Positions 1 through 8,742 of a stretch of 64,000 nt of DNA are shown one piece after another. A program made the position numbers and the translations under genes. Within the stretch, counting starts at the first letter, position 1. Every line of letters begins with the position of its first letter. The notes under the pieces are model-generated. The model was not told where the DNA came from. It saw only the letters and a program-made list of their open reading frames with translations, and made no database searches. Location: positions 5,613,001-5,677,000 of the forward strand of contig NC_020453.1 of NCBI RefSeq assembly GCF_000344805.1. The letters run 5' to 3'. The DNA is from Bradyrhizobium oligotrophicum S58 (lineage in GTDB: Bacteria > Pseudomonadota > Alphaproteobacteria > Rhizobiales > Xanthobacteraceae).

Positions 1-808
1 TGCCGAGCCGCTGCTTTTCCGCGATGGTGACGGTGGCGACATCCCTGACCAGGACCGGATTGCCGCCGCTCTGCGACACCATGGTGTTGGCAAGGTCGTC
101 CATCGAGCGGATCAGGCCGACGCCGCGCACCACCGCCGATTGCGTGCCGATCTCGACCGTGTTGCCGCCGACATTGATGTTGGAGTTGCCGACCGCCTGC
201 AGCAGTTGCGGCAGGGTCAGGCCGTTGGCGACGAGCTTGTTGAAATCGACCTGGATCTCATAGGTCTTGGTCTTGCCGCCCCAGCCGGTGACGTCGACGA
301 CGCCCGGCACTGCGCGGAAGCGGCGCTGCAGCACCCAGTCCTGCAGGGTCTTGAGGTCGAGCACGCTGTAGCCGGGCGGGCCGCGCAGCCGGTAACGATA
401 GATTTCGCCCACCGCGCTCAACGGCGAGATCTGCGGCGTGACGTTGCCCGGCAGCGGCGACAGTTGCGACAGCCGGTTCAGCACCTGCTGCAGCGCCTCG
501 TCATAGGTGTAGTCGAACGAGAACTGCAGCTTGACGTCGGACAGGCCGTACAGCGAAATCGTTCTGATAGTGCGCAGGTTCTTGATGCCGGCGACCTGGG
601 TCTCGATCGGGATCGTGATGTAGCGCTCGATCTCCTCTGCCGACAGGCCGTTGCTCTGCGTCACGATGTCGACCATCGGCGGGGTCGGATCGGGATAGGC
701 TTCGATGTTCAGCTGCTGGAAGGCGATCACGCCGCCGATCAGAATGGCGACGAACATTCCGACCATGAGGAAGCGCCGCTGGACGGCGATGGCGACGAGG
801 CGGTCCAT
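1..808 (-). CDS. RND efflux pump inner-membrane subunit, CusA/CzcA type (partial)
   Basis: The gene starts at ATG 808 and runs off the left edge, so about 269 N-terminal residues are visible. It begins MDRLVAIAVQRRFL followed by a hydrophobic segment at about residues 12-30, the first transmembrane helix of RND pumps. It continues into a periplasmic porter domain containing EAYPDPTPPMVDIVTQ, typical of the heavy-metal efflux (HME) branch, which exports Cu/Ag or Co/Zn/Cd by proton antiport across the inner membrane. It lies 42 bp downstream of the adaptor-protein gene on the same strand, so the two form an operon. The metal cannot be told from this fragment because the central methionine or acidic relay residues are outside the window. 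Confidence 0.9.
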   Translation of the reverse strand, partial: MDRLVAIAVQRRFLMVGMFVAILIGGVIAFQQLNIEAYPDPTPPMVDIVTQSNGLSAEEIERYITIPIETQVAGIKNLRTIRTISLYGLSDVKLQFSFDYTYDEALQQVLNRLSQLSPLPGNVTPQISPLSAVGEIYRYRLRGPPGYSVLDLKTLQDWVLQRRFRAVPGVVDVTGWGGKTKTYEIQVDFNKLVANGLTLPQLLQAVGNSNINVGGNTVEIGTQSAVVRGVGLIRSMDDLANTMVSQSGGNPVLVRDVATVTIAEKQRLG

Positions 809-850
809 TCAGATCGGCACTTTCAGGAAGGCAGGCAGGGAGACCGCATC

Positions 851-2101
851 TCAGCTGCCCGAGGCTGCGCGATCGATGAACAGGCTGCCCTTGGTCACGA
901 TCTGCTCGCCCGAGCTCAGATTGTTTTCGACCGCGACCTGATCGCCATTGATCAAACCGGTCTTGATCTTGCGCAGCTCGATCGACTTGTCGGGACGGGC
1001 GACCCAGACGCGGACCTGGTCGCCTTCGTAGATCAGCGCCTGTCGGGGCACTGCGACGGCGGGCTGTTCGCCTGGCGAATAGATCGTCACATTGGCGAAC
1101 ATCTCGGGCTTCAGCAGGCCATCCTTGTTGTCGATGGTCGCGCGGACGAGCAGCCTGCGGCTCGCCGGGTCGATCGAAGCGGCGACGTAGTTGATGCTGG
1201 CCTTGAGCGGCCGGCCGGGCAGCGCCAGCACGTTGACGAGAATCTCCTCGCCGACGTTCACCAGGGCCGCATCGCTCTCGCGGACGAACGCCGTGAGCCA
1301 AACGGTGGAGAGATCGCCGATCACGAACACCGGATCGCTCGCGCCGGAGTTGACGTATTGCCCGGGGCCGACCTTGCGCTGCACGACCGTGCCGGCGATC
1401 GGCGAATAGATCGTGATCTCGCGGTCGATCACGCCCTTGCTCTGGAAATCGGTGATCGCGGCATCCGTGAAGCCGAGGATGCGCAGCTTGTTGCGCGCGG
1501 CCTCGAGCGCCGTTTGTGACGACCGCATGTCATTCTGGGCCTGAACGGAGGTCGCCTCCGCCTGCTGAAAATCCTTCAGCGGAATCGCCCGGCCTTCGAA
1601 CAGGTCCTTGGCGCGCTTGTACTGGATGTCGGCGAGGTCGAGCGCGGACTTTGCCTTGTTCATCGAGGTGATGGCGGCGATGAAATCGTTCTGGGCCTGT
1701 ACGGTGTCGGCCGCCTCGATCACGAACAGCGGCTGGCCCTGCTTGACGTTGTCGCCCGGGCGGGCAAGCAGCTTGGTGACGCGGCCGGCATAGGGGGAGA
1801 ACACCGGTGTCGAGCGGTCCTCGTCGACGGCAACCTTGCCCTCGGTGACGTGCTCGGCACGGAAAATCTTGTCGCAGACCGGCTCGATCGTCAGCGTCGC
1901 CCATTCCGCAGCCGATGGCGTAAAGGTGGTGCCGTTGCGCTTGGACTGGCTGGAGAGCTCGATATTGTCTTTCGCAGCCGATCCCGACTGGAATTGCATG
2001 TAGCCATAGCCGCCCGCGCCGGCCATCGCCAGGGCGGCAAGGCCGATCAGCAGCCGCCTGGTGCTGATCATCTGCGGGGATGGATTCATGTCAGACGCCA
2101 T
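851..2101 (-). CDS. Efflux RND transporter periplasmic adaptor subunit (CusB/CzcB-like)
   Basis: A 416-residue membrane-fusion protein that would bridge the inner-membrane pump encoded just downstream to an outer-membrane channel. Residues about 14-33 form a single N-terminal membrane anchor. The lipoyl/barrel-sandwich half-motif lies at about 98-135 (SPYAGRVTKLLARPGDNVKQ), followed by a helical hairpin to about 205 and a beta-barrel region (SPIAGTVVQRKVGPGQYV). The length is normal for the HlyD/CusB family. ATG 2101 is used; ATG 2089 four codons later is an equally good start, and neither has a strong ribosome site. The absence of a Met/His-rich N-terminus gives no metal assignment. No outer-membrane channel gene is visible upstream. 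Confidence 0.9.
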   Translation of the reverse strand: MASDMNPSPQMISTRRLLIGLAALAMAGAGGYGYMQFQSGSAAKDNIELSSQSKRNGTTFTPSAAEWATLTIEPVCDKIFRAEHVTEGKVAVDEDRSTPVFSPYAGRVTKLLARPGDNVKQGQPLFVIEAADTVQAQNDFIAAITSMNKAKSALDLADIQYKRAKDLFEGRAIPLKDFQQAEATSVQAQNDMRSSQTALEAARNKLRILGFTDAAITDFQSKGVIDREITIYSPIAGTVVQRKVGPGQYVNSGASDPVFVIGDLSTVWLTAFVRESDAALVNVGEEILVNVLALPGRPLKASINYVAASIDPASRRLLVRATIDNKDGLLKPEMFANVTIYSPGEQPAVAVPRQALIYEGDQVRVWVARPDKSIELRKIKTGLINGDQVAVENNLSSGEQIVTKGSLFIDRAASGS

Positions 2102-3191
2102 GGCTGGTCAGATCGGCTCGCTTTATCTGTCGACGATTCCGGCTCTGGCGGTCTCATCGTTGCGCTAATAGTGCGGAACTGGAGCTTTAAACAACCTAAA
2201 AATCGCCCCACTCGCCTCTGTTTTGCTTTAAAAATTTGAAAGTTGAACGACAGCCGTTCAGCTTGCATTCAGCTCGTTTTGGGCGATCGCGGGTTCACTG
2301 CGACGCACCATGAACACGTTGCGGGCACGATGGATCGCCGTGACGGTGATGCCGGCCGACAGGCCAACCTCCGCGGGTACGCGCCTACTCCGGCCTGAAG
2401 TCCATGCTCCGGGTTTGCGTTCCGGCTCGAACAGGATCGCAACGTCGTGCGCTTCCCCCAAAATCGAGTCATGGTTTCCATGGCCCTGCGATTGGCGACG
2501 GTGCATCGTGCGATCATCGATTGCGGCCTCGATCAGGTCACTGTGACGCGCACATGAAGACGCAGTCTCGCGGCGCCGATGCGTCCGAGTCTTGCCGATG
2601 GTTTCACCCTCTCGTGAAGAGGGCGCAGGGAAGGCCAGGCGTCGGCTGACGCCTGCGGCCCGCCTGCGAAAAAAATGCAGGCGGCAGGTACCACAGGTGC
2701 AGCCGAGAACGCCCGGCCTTCCCTGCGCGACGGTTTTCACGTTTACTGCGTGCTCTCCCCGGTGTCCGGCTTGTTAGCCACCGTCGTCAGCGGGATCATC
2801 GTCACCCGCGAACTTGACGCCAGCATCGGGGCGTCAGGACCACACGCCTTCACGTCCGCAAGCTGCCGTTCGTCCGCGCAAGGCTTAGCCCCACGCTGCG
2901 GCATCTCGCAGCCATCGCTCCCCGCCCCGCGTGTCGTGACGATCGCGCGCAACGCCCCTTCTTCATGGAGCGGGATGGGCGGACTAGAGCATGATTTCGG
3001 AAAAAATGAAAGTGGAATTTTGGGGTGGGCGCGAATTTTCTGAATTTGTGAACTTGCGTACGACGCTCCCGATAATCGTGATTTCACGCCCGGAACCGGC
3101 AAGCACGTCACGATGCGCGATGCGCGCCGTGCCTTTGCCCACCCTACGGACTCGCGATGAACCGTAGGATCACGCCGAGCCTCCCATCGCC
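2102..3191. other. Gap of about 1.1 kb, repeat-rich, no convincing gene
   Basis: Two parts. 2102-2580 contains an AT-rich stretch at 2165-2250, a plausible promoter zone for the efflux operon, and short overlapping reading frames on both strands that match no family I recognise. 2590-2965 is an interspersed repeat (listed separately). Near 3127-3151 there is a short half-copy of the GTGGGCAAAG-type repeat seen in full at 48126-48265. The minus-strand frame 2258-2740 could be a decayed gene, since its C-terminal third has ordinary-looking composition, but most of it is repeat-derived. Confidence 0.6.
2590..2965 (+). repeat. Interspersed repeat, copy 1 (second copy inverted at 52590-52870)
   Basis: Two blocks are shared with 52590-52870 in the opposite orientation. 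One is a palindromic block built on GCCCGCCTGCGAAAAAAATG followed by CAGGCGGCAGGTACCACAGG, flanked by GGGAAGGC / GCCTTCCC arms. The other is CCAGCATCGGGGCGTCAGGA with its flanks. Both blocks diverge by scattered substitutions, as expected for an old dispersed family rather than a recent duplication. The arms can form a long stem. Open reading frames across it are by-products. Confidence 0.75.
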
Positions 3192-6100
3192 CTAATGAAA
3201 GTCCCGCGACCGCGGCAGGATGCGGACGTTGCGGGGGTGGCTGACGCGCTGGGCGGGATGGTCGGGGTGATCGCGGCGGTCGTCGTTCAGCGGCTCCGCC
3301 GGCATCGGGCCGTGTGGAACGGCTGATGCGCCGAGGCGATCGTCCGACAGCAATGCGAGGTCGGCGCTGCGGTCGACCAGGCGCTCGGCGACGAGATGGA
3401 CCACCTTCTCGGGGCTGCTCTGGATGCGGCCTTCGACCAGCACGAGGCGCGCGCCCATCACCTCCTTGCGGAAGGTCTCCATCACCTTCGGCCACACCAC
3501 GATGTTGGCGATCCCGGTCTCGTCCTCCAGGGTCATGAACACCACGCCCTTGGCGCTTCCGGGCCGCTGCCGCACCAGCACCACGCCGGCGCAGCGGACG
3601 CGGCGCCGATCGTTGGCATGATTGACGTCGCGGCAGGCCAGCACGCCTTCGGCAGCGAAACGCCGGCGCAGGAACTCCATCGGATGGCCCTTCAACGACA
3701 GGCGGATGGTCTGATAGTCCGCGACGACGTGCTCGGGCAGCGGCATCTCCGGCAGCGGCTGGGCGCCCTCGTCCGGCTGCTCACGGGCGATGGCGGCTTC
3801 GAACAGCGGCAGCGGCACGTCGTCGGGCAACCGCCGCACGGCCCATATTGCTGCGCGGCGGTCGAGCCCGAGCGAGCGGAACGCATCGGCATCGGCAAGT
3901 AACAAGAGCGCACGCTTGGGCAAGGCGGTGTCGCGGGCGAAATCCTCCAGCGAGCTGAAGGGACCGCGGGCACGGGCCTCGATGATGCGGTCGGCCCAGT
4001 CGTCCTCGTGGTCGTCATTTTGAAGCGGCGTGTGAATTTGTTTGTCGTTGTCATTCCGGGGCGACGCGCCAGCGTCGAGCGATCGAAACGCATGAAGGGC
4101 TTGTGAGTCAGCCGCTGTCTCCTCACCGTCATTCCGGGATGCGCCCCCTTGGGCGCAGGCCCGGAATCCATAATCACGACTCGGGGTTATGGATTCCGGG
4201 CTCGCGCTACGCGCGCCCCGGAATGACGGTGGAGAGGTCGCTTGCTCATCCAAGAACGATGGTGCGGAAGCAGCCAGCGTCTCCCTCCGCATCTTCTCCG
4301 ACAATTTCTTGATCCGCTCCTCGTCGCGGTCGATCCAGCGGAAGCCGTCGATCTGGCGGAAGCCGAGGCGGACGGCGCAGTATTGGCCGTCGGTCTCCTC
4401 CAGCGTGTTGTCGGCGAAACTGTAGGACACGTCGATGTCGCGAATTTCGACCTTGTTCTTGTGGGCGTCGCCGACGATCTGCGCCGGCGCATAAAAACCC
4501 ATCGGCTGCGAATTCAACAGCGCGCAACAGAACGCATCCGGATGGAAGCATTTCAGCCAGGACGAGACGTAGACGAGCTGGGCGAAGCTCGCGGCATGGC
4601 TTTCCGGAAAGCCGTAGGAGCCGAACCCCTTGATCTGGTCGAAGCAGCTCTTGGCGAAGGCGGGATCGTAGCCGCGCGCGATCATGTTGCCGACCATCTT
4701 CTCCTCGTAGGAGCCGATGGTGCCGACGTTGCGGAACGTCGCCATCGCGCGGCGCAGGCCGTTGGCCTCCTCGGGCGAGAATTTTGCGGCTTCGATCGCG
4801 ATCCGCATCGCCTGCTCCTGGAACAGCGGCACGCCGAGCGTCTTGTGCAAAACCTTGTGAAGTTCGTCGGCCGGGCCATTCGCTGGCGCCGGATAACTGA
4901 CCTGCTCAAGACCGTTGCGGCGGCGAAGATAAGGATGCACCATGTCGCCCTGGATCGGCCCGGGCCGGACGATCGCGACCTCGATGACGAGATCGTAGAA
5001 GGTGCGCGGCTTGAGGCGCGGCAGCATGTTCATCTGCGCCCGGCTCTCGACCTGAAACACGCCGAGCGACTCGCCCTTGCACAGCATGTCGTAGACTTCG
5101 GGGTCTTCGCGCGGCACCGACGCCAGATCGTAATGAATGTGCTTGTGCTGCGCGATCAGCGCAAAGCTCTTGCGGATGCAGGTCAGCATGCCCAGCGCGA
5201 GCACGTCGACTTTCATCATGCTGAGCGCGTCGACGTCGTCCTTGTCCCATTCGATGAAGGTGCGGTCATCCATCGCGGCGTTGCCGATCGGCACGTAACT
5301 ATCAAGCCTGTCCTGCGTCAGCACGTAGCCGCCGACATGCTGCGACAGATGACGCGGAAAGGTGATCAGCTCCCCGGCGAGTTCGACGGCGCGGCGGATC
5401 ATCGGATTGTCAGGATCGAGGCCGGCCTGGCGCACCTGCATGTCGGAGAGGCCGTCGCCCCAGCTGCCCCACACGGTGTCGGCGAGCACCGACGTGACGT
5501 CCTCGGTCAGGCCGAGCGCCTTGCCGACGTCGCGGATGGCGCTGCGCGGGCGATAATGGATGACGGTGGCAATGATCGCGGCGCGGTGGCGGCCGTAGCG
5601 GCGATAGACATACTGCATCACCTCTTCGCGCCGCGAATGCTCGAAATCGACGTCGATATCAGGCGGCTCCAGCCGCTCCTTGGAGATGAAGCGCTCGAAC
5701 AGCAGATCGATCTTGGTCGGATCGACCGAGGTGATGCCGAGTACATAGCACACTGCCGAATTCGCCGCCGAGCCGCGGCCCTGGCACAGGATGCCTTCGC
5801 TGCGCGCGTAGCGGACGATGTCGTGGACGGTGAGGAAATAATGCGCGTAGTTGAGCTCGGCGATCAGCGCCAGCTCCTTGGTGAGGACGGCGCGCAGACG
5901 GCCGTCGAGATGGTCGCCGAAGCAGGTCTTGGCGCCGGCCCAGGTCAGGTCCTGCAAATGTCCCTGCGCGGTCTTGCCCGGCGGCACCGGCTCGTCCGGA
6001 TATTGGTATTTGAGCTGGTCGAGCGAAAAGACGATGCGGTCGGTGAAGCGGATGGTCTCGGCGATGGCGTCGGGATGATCGCGGAACAGCCGCGCCATCT

Positions 6101-6818
6101 CGTGACCCGGTTTGAGATGGCGCTCGGCGTTGGCCTGCAGACGTCGGCCGATGGTCTCGATCGAGGCCTTCTCGCGGATGCAGGTCAGCACGTCCTGCAG
6201 CATGCGCTGGCTTGGGTGGTGATAGAGCACGTCATTGGTGGCGATCAGCGGCACTTTGGCCGATGCGGCGAGACGCGCCAGCCGCGCCAGCCGGCGGCGA
6301 TCGTCGCCGCGGTACAGCAGGCTGCCGGCGAGCCACACGCCTTCGGCGGGGCTGTCCTTGAGGCGCGCAAGGATTTTGTCGAGGACGGCCTCGTCGAAGC
6401 GATGCGGCGGCATCAGCACCAGGAGTTGGCCTTCGATGGATTCGAGGAGATCATCGAAGCTCAGGCGGCAGTCGCCCTTGGCAACCTTGTCGAGATCGCT
6501 GCCGCGCTTGCCGCGGGTGAGCAGCTGGCACAGCCGGCCATAGGCCGCGCGGTCGCGCGGATAGACCAGGATGTCCGGCGTGCCGCAGGTGAAGACGAGA
6601 CGTGCGCCGTAGAGGAGCTTCGGCTTGTAGCTCAGGCGGTCGCTGCTCAACTCGCTATAGGCGCGCACGATGCCGGCGAGCGTGTTGTGGTCGGCGATGC
6701 CGATGGCATGGAGGCCGTACGCGGCGGCCTGGTGCACATAGCCCTGCGGATGCGAGCCGCCGTGCAGGAACGAGAAATTGGTGGTGATGCCGATCTCGGC
6801 ATAGGGGATAGGGGTCAT
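3192..6818 (-). CDS. dnaE2: Error-prone DNA polymerase DnaE2 (ImuC), carrying an in-frame repeat insert
   Basis: A C-family polymerase of 1208 residues that extends damaged primer termini as the catalytic part of the ImuA-ImuB-ImuC mutasome. The PHP domain spans about residues 1-215. The polymerase active-site motif PPDIDVDFE is at 385-393, a helix-hairpin-helix region at about 940-990, and an OB-fold near 1060-1160. The protein is longer than usual for DnaE2. The excess lies at about residues 850-935, where the DNA is a palindromic repeat that stays in frame on both sides. Sequence resumes with DDWADRIIEARARGPF, normal family sequence. It follows imuB on the same strand but is separated from it by 334 bp holding another repeat. 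The insert falls between the palm/finger and (HhH)2 parts, where a surface loop could tolerate it. It is probably LexA-regulated through the box at 9514. Confidence 0.93.
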   Translation of the reverse strand: MTPIPYAEIGITTNFSFLHGGSHPQGYVHQAAAYGLHAIGIADHNTLAGIVRAYSELSSDRLSYKPKLLYGARLVFTCGTPDILVYPRDRAAYGRLCQLLTRGKRGSDLDKVAKGDCRLSFDDLLESIEGQLLVLMPPHRFDEAVLDKILARLKDSPAEGVWLAGSLLYRGDDRRRLARLARLAASAKVPLIATNDVLYHHPSQRMLQDVLTCIREKASIETIGRRLQANAERHLKPGHEMARLFRDHPDAIAETIRFTDRIVFSLDQLKYQYPDEPVPPGKTAQGHLQDLTWAGAKTCFGDHLDGRLRAVLTKELALIAELNYAHYFLTVHDIVRYARSEGILCQGRGSAANSAVCYVLGITSVDPTKIDLLFERFISKERLEPPDIDVDFEHSRREEVMQYVYRRYGRHRAAIIATVIHYRPRSAIRDVGKALGLTEDVTSVLADTVWGSWGDGLSDMQVRQAGLDPDNPMIRRAVELAGELITFPRHLSQHVGGYVLTQDRLDSYVPIGNAAMDDRTFIEWDKDDVDALSMMKVDVLALGMLTCIRKSFALIAQHKHIHYDLASVPREDPEVYDMLCKGESLGVFQVESRAQMNMLPRLKPRTFYDLVIEVAIVRPGPIQGDMVHPYLRRRNGLEQVSYPAPANGPADELHKVLHKTLGVPLFQEQAMRIAIEAAKFSPEEANGLRRAMATFRNVGTIGSYEEKMVGNMIARGYDPAFAKSCFDQIKGFGSYGFPESHAASFAQLVYVSSWLKCFHPDAFCCALLNSQPMGFYAPAQIVGDAHKNKVEIRDIDVSYSFADNTLEETDGQYCAVRLGFRQIDGFRWIDRDEERIKKLSEKMRRETLAASAPSFLDEQATSPPSFRGARSASPESITPSRDYGFRACAQGGASRNDGEETAADSQALHAFRSLDAGASPRNDNDKQIHTPLQNDDHEDDWADRIIEARARGPFSSLEDFARDTALPKRALLLLADADAFRSLGLDRRAAIWAVRRLPDDVPLPLFEAAIAREQPDEGAQPLPEMPLPEHVVADYQTIRLSLKGHPMEFLRRRFAAEGVLACRDVNHANDRRRVRCAGVVLVRQRPGSAKGVVFMTLEDETGIANIVVWPKVMETFRKEVMGARLVLVEGRIQSSPEKVVHLVAERLVDRSADLALLSDDRLGASAVPHGPMPAEPLNDDRRDHPDHPAQRVSHPRNVRILPRSRDFH
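4126..4229. repeat. Palindromic repeat inserted in frame within dnaE2
   Basis: Left arm 4126-4173 begins CCGTCATTCCGGGATGCGCC; right arm 4187-4229 ends GCGCCCCGGAATGACGG. Both inner ends carry CCGGAATCCATAA and its complement, giving a long imperfect hairpin. A second partial element of the same CATTCCGGGGCG type lies at 4050-4090, still inside the gene. On the minus strand the element is translated without a stop and encodes about residues 864-898 of DnaE2 (FRGARSASPESITPSRDYGF and on). Similar elements are normally intergenic. Confidence 0.85.
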
Positions 6819-7152
6819 GGCGTGACCGCGGAGGCTGGGGCGGCGCGCTGCCCATGCGATGCAGAAGACGGCCCTTCACAAGGCGGCTTGCGCAGCTGCC
6901 CACCCTCCCCTGGAGGGGGAGGGTCGACGCGCGCAGAGCGCGCGGCGGGGTGGGGTGAGCCCAGCAAATGGTCGTCACGACGTCGACAAGTCAGGATTGT
7001 GAACGTCTCGGCTCCTGCGAAAATCAGCACCGCGAACGCGGATGAGCTGTCACCCCACCCCGGCTCGCATGCGCGCATGCGAGCCGACCCTCCCCCTCCA
7101 GGGGAGGGTGAGCAGCGAGCTTGCCGCGAGATGAGTGCGACCGCCCTGCTCC
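6819..7152. repeat. imuB-dnaE2 gap filled by a palindromic repeat (6900-7111)
   Basis: The arms are CACCCTCCCCTGGAGGGGGA at 6901-6920 and the complement TCCCCCTCCAGGGGAGGGTG at 7091-7110. Each continues inward to a second pairing block (GCGGGGTGGGGTGAGC against GTCACCCCACCCC), so nearly the whole 212 bp can fold back on itself. imuB and dnaE2 are usually close together in imuA-imuB-dnaE2 cassettes, so this element probably entered an operon junction. No gene is seen in the gap. Confidence 0.8.
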
Positions 7153-8742
7153 TCATGCGAACAGCCCGTGCATGTACCAGGCGGGCTGCACCGGCACGCC
7201 CTGCTGCGGCTCGAGCTCGCGGTCATACAAACCGTCGCGGTAGAGCCAGAAGCGCAGGCCGTGTTCGTCCTCGACGCGGAAATAGTCCCGCGTGAGGCCC
7301 TGCCCGTCCGGCCGCCACCATTCCATCGCGACGCGCTCCGGGCCTTCGGCACGGACCACCGCATGGGCGGCGCGGCGCCAGACGAAGCGTGCAGGCGGGC
7401 CGTCGGGCACGCCGGCGATCACTTGAATCGCCTCGGGGCGCTCGAACAGCCGCAAGGGTCGCAGCGGCGGCTCGCCTTCAACACGCTCGGGCCAGTCGGC
7501 CGCACTCGAAGCTGGGAGATTTTGCTGCGCCGGCAGCGGCAGCGCCGCACGTTCCGGAATATGCGTGTCCACCGGCAGATGCACGACCACGCGTTTTCCC
7601 CCGATGCGCGCGGCGATACGGTCGATCAAGGCCGACAGTTCGTCATTGTCATGCACATGGGCGTCGAGATCGCGCTGCTGCTGCGCCACGATCTCGCTGC
7701 GGCTCGCCGACAGCCGCATCATGTCGAAGCCGAAGCCGGGATCGAGCGGATCGTTCAGCGCCTCGAGCCGCTCGCGAAACAGACGATCGATGACAGCGGC
7801 TTCGGTGACCGGCTGGCCGGTGTCGACCGCGATGACGCGCACCATTCCATCGGTGCGGAAGAAGCAGGCCTCCAGCCGCCGCGCGCCCTTGCCCTGCTGC
7901 GCCATCGCCGCCACGAGCATCGCCGCCAGGCTGGACAGGCTGGCCGCGATCACCGTGTCGGTCGCGACCGGCTCGGCGAAGCGCTTGTCGACGATGTAGT
8001 CCGGCGGGACTTTGCGCGGGCTGATCGGCGCATCGGCGTCGCCAAGCGCCTGGGCGAGCACGCGGGTGAAGGCGGCGCCGAAGCGCGCGGTGATCTCGTT
8101 GCGGCCACGCGTGGCGACATCGCCGATGGTCTTCAGGCCAGCGCGGCGCAGACCGAGCGTGATCGCCTCGCTGCCGCCCAGCGCAGCCACCGGCAGCGGC
8201 GCGACCGCGGCCGCCTCCTCGCCGTCAGGCACGATGCGGCCATGCACCTGCCGGTTCAGGGTACGCGCACACACGGCGTTGGAGGCGATCGCCGCCGACA
8301 CAGTGAAGCCGTGCGCGGTCAGCGCGTCGCAGACCGACTGCATCAGTCTGGCTTCGCCGCCGAACAGATGCACGCAGCCGGTGATGTCGAGCGAAAGCCC
8401 ATGCGGCGGGTCGAGCGCCACCAGCGGCGTGAACCGGTCGCACCAGTCGGCGATGCTCTCCAGCATCTGAGCATCGGCGGTAAGATCGGCCTCATGCGCG
8501 ACGAGGTCGGGACAGACCGCGCGGGCGTTCGCCAGCGGCTGGCCAAGGCTGACGCCATGGCGCACGGCGACCTCGTCCAGCGAATGAATCAACAGCGCAT
8601 TGGCGTCCTTGATGACGACGACCTGCGGCTTGGCCTCAGGCGGAGCGCCTGTGAGGGCCTGCTGACGCTTGATGCGATCGATGGGCAGGCGCGGCAGCCA
8701 CAGGCTGAGGATCCGCCGCCGGTTCGCTGAAACGGCACGCAT
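7153..8742 (-). CDS. imuB: ImuB, catalytically inactive Y-family polymerase-like mutasome subunit
   Basis: ImuB is a 529-residue Y-family polymerase relative that in studied bacteria docks on the beta clamp and recruits DnaE2; it does not itself polymerise. The start ATG 8742 (MRAVSANRRRILSLWLPRLP) is chosen because ImuB proteins begin at the LWLPRL strand; the frame is open further upstream but that is imuA in another frame. The region where active polymerases carry the DE pair reads GLSLDITGCVHLFGGE, so the acidic catalytic pair is missing as in other ImuB proteins. It overlaps the 3' end of imuA by 107 bp, so the two are translationally linked. It is probably SOS-induced together with imuA. 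Confidence 0.92.
   Translation of the reverse strand: MRAVSANRRRILSLWLPRLPIDRIKRQQALTGAPPEAKPQVVVIKDANALLIHSLDEVAVRHGVSLGQPLANARAVCPDLVAHEADLTADAQMLESIADWCDRFTPLVALDPPHGLSLDITGCVHLFGGEARLMQSVCDALTAHGFTVSAAIASNAVCARTLNRQVHGRIVPDGEEAAAVAPLPVAALGGSEAITLGLRRAGLKTIGDVATRGRNEITARFGAAFTRVLAQALGDADAPISPRKVPPDYIVDKRFAEPVATDTVIAASLSSLAAMLVAAMAQQGKGARRLEACFFRTDGMVRVIAVDTGQPVTEAAVIDRLFRERLEALNDPLDPGFGFDMMRLSASRSEIVAQQQRDLDAHVHDNDELSALIDRIAARIGGKRVVVHLPVDTHIPERAALPLPAQQNLPASSAADWPERVEGEPPLRPLRLFERPEAIQVIAGVPDGPPARFVWRRAAHAVVRAEGPERVAMEWWRPDGQGLTRDYFRVEDEHGLRFWLYRDGLYDRELEPQQGVPVQPAWYMHGLFA

Noticed and set aside
140..1519. Plus-strand open frame of 459 residues
   Set aside because: Antisense to the RND pump and its adaptor; no domain and biased composition.
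2743..3495. Minus-strand open frame of 250 residues
   Set aside because: Reads through the dispersed repeat and out of dnaE2 in another frame. The recognisable peptide (CEMPQRGAKPCADERQLADV) is repeat-derived.
4242..7295. Plus-strand open frame of 1017 residues
   Set aside because: Antisense shadow of dnaE2 and the repeat between imuB and dnaE2, with no motif and a repeat-containing end.
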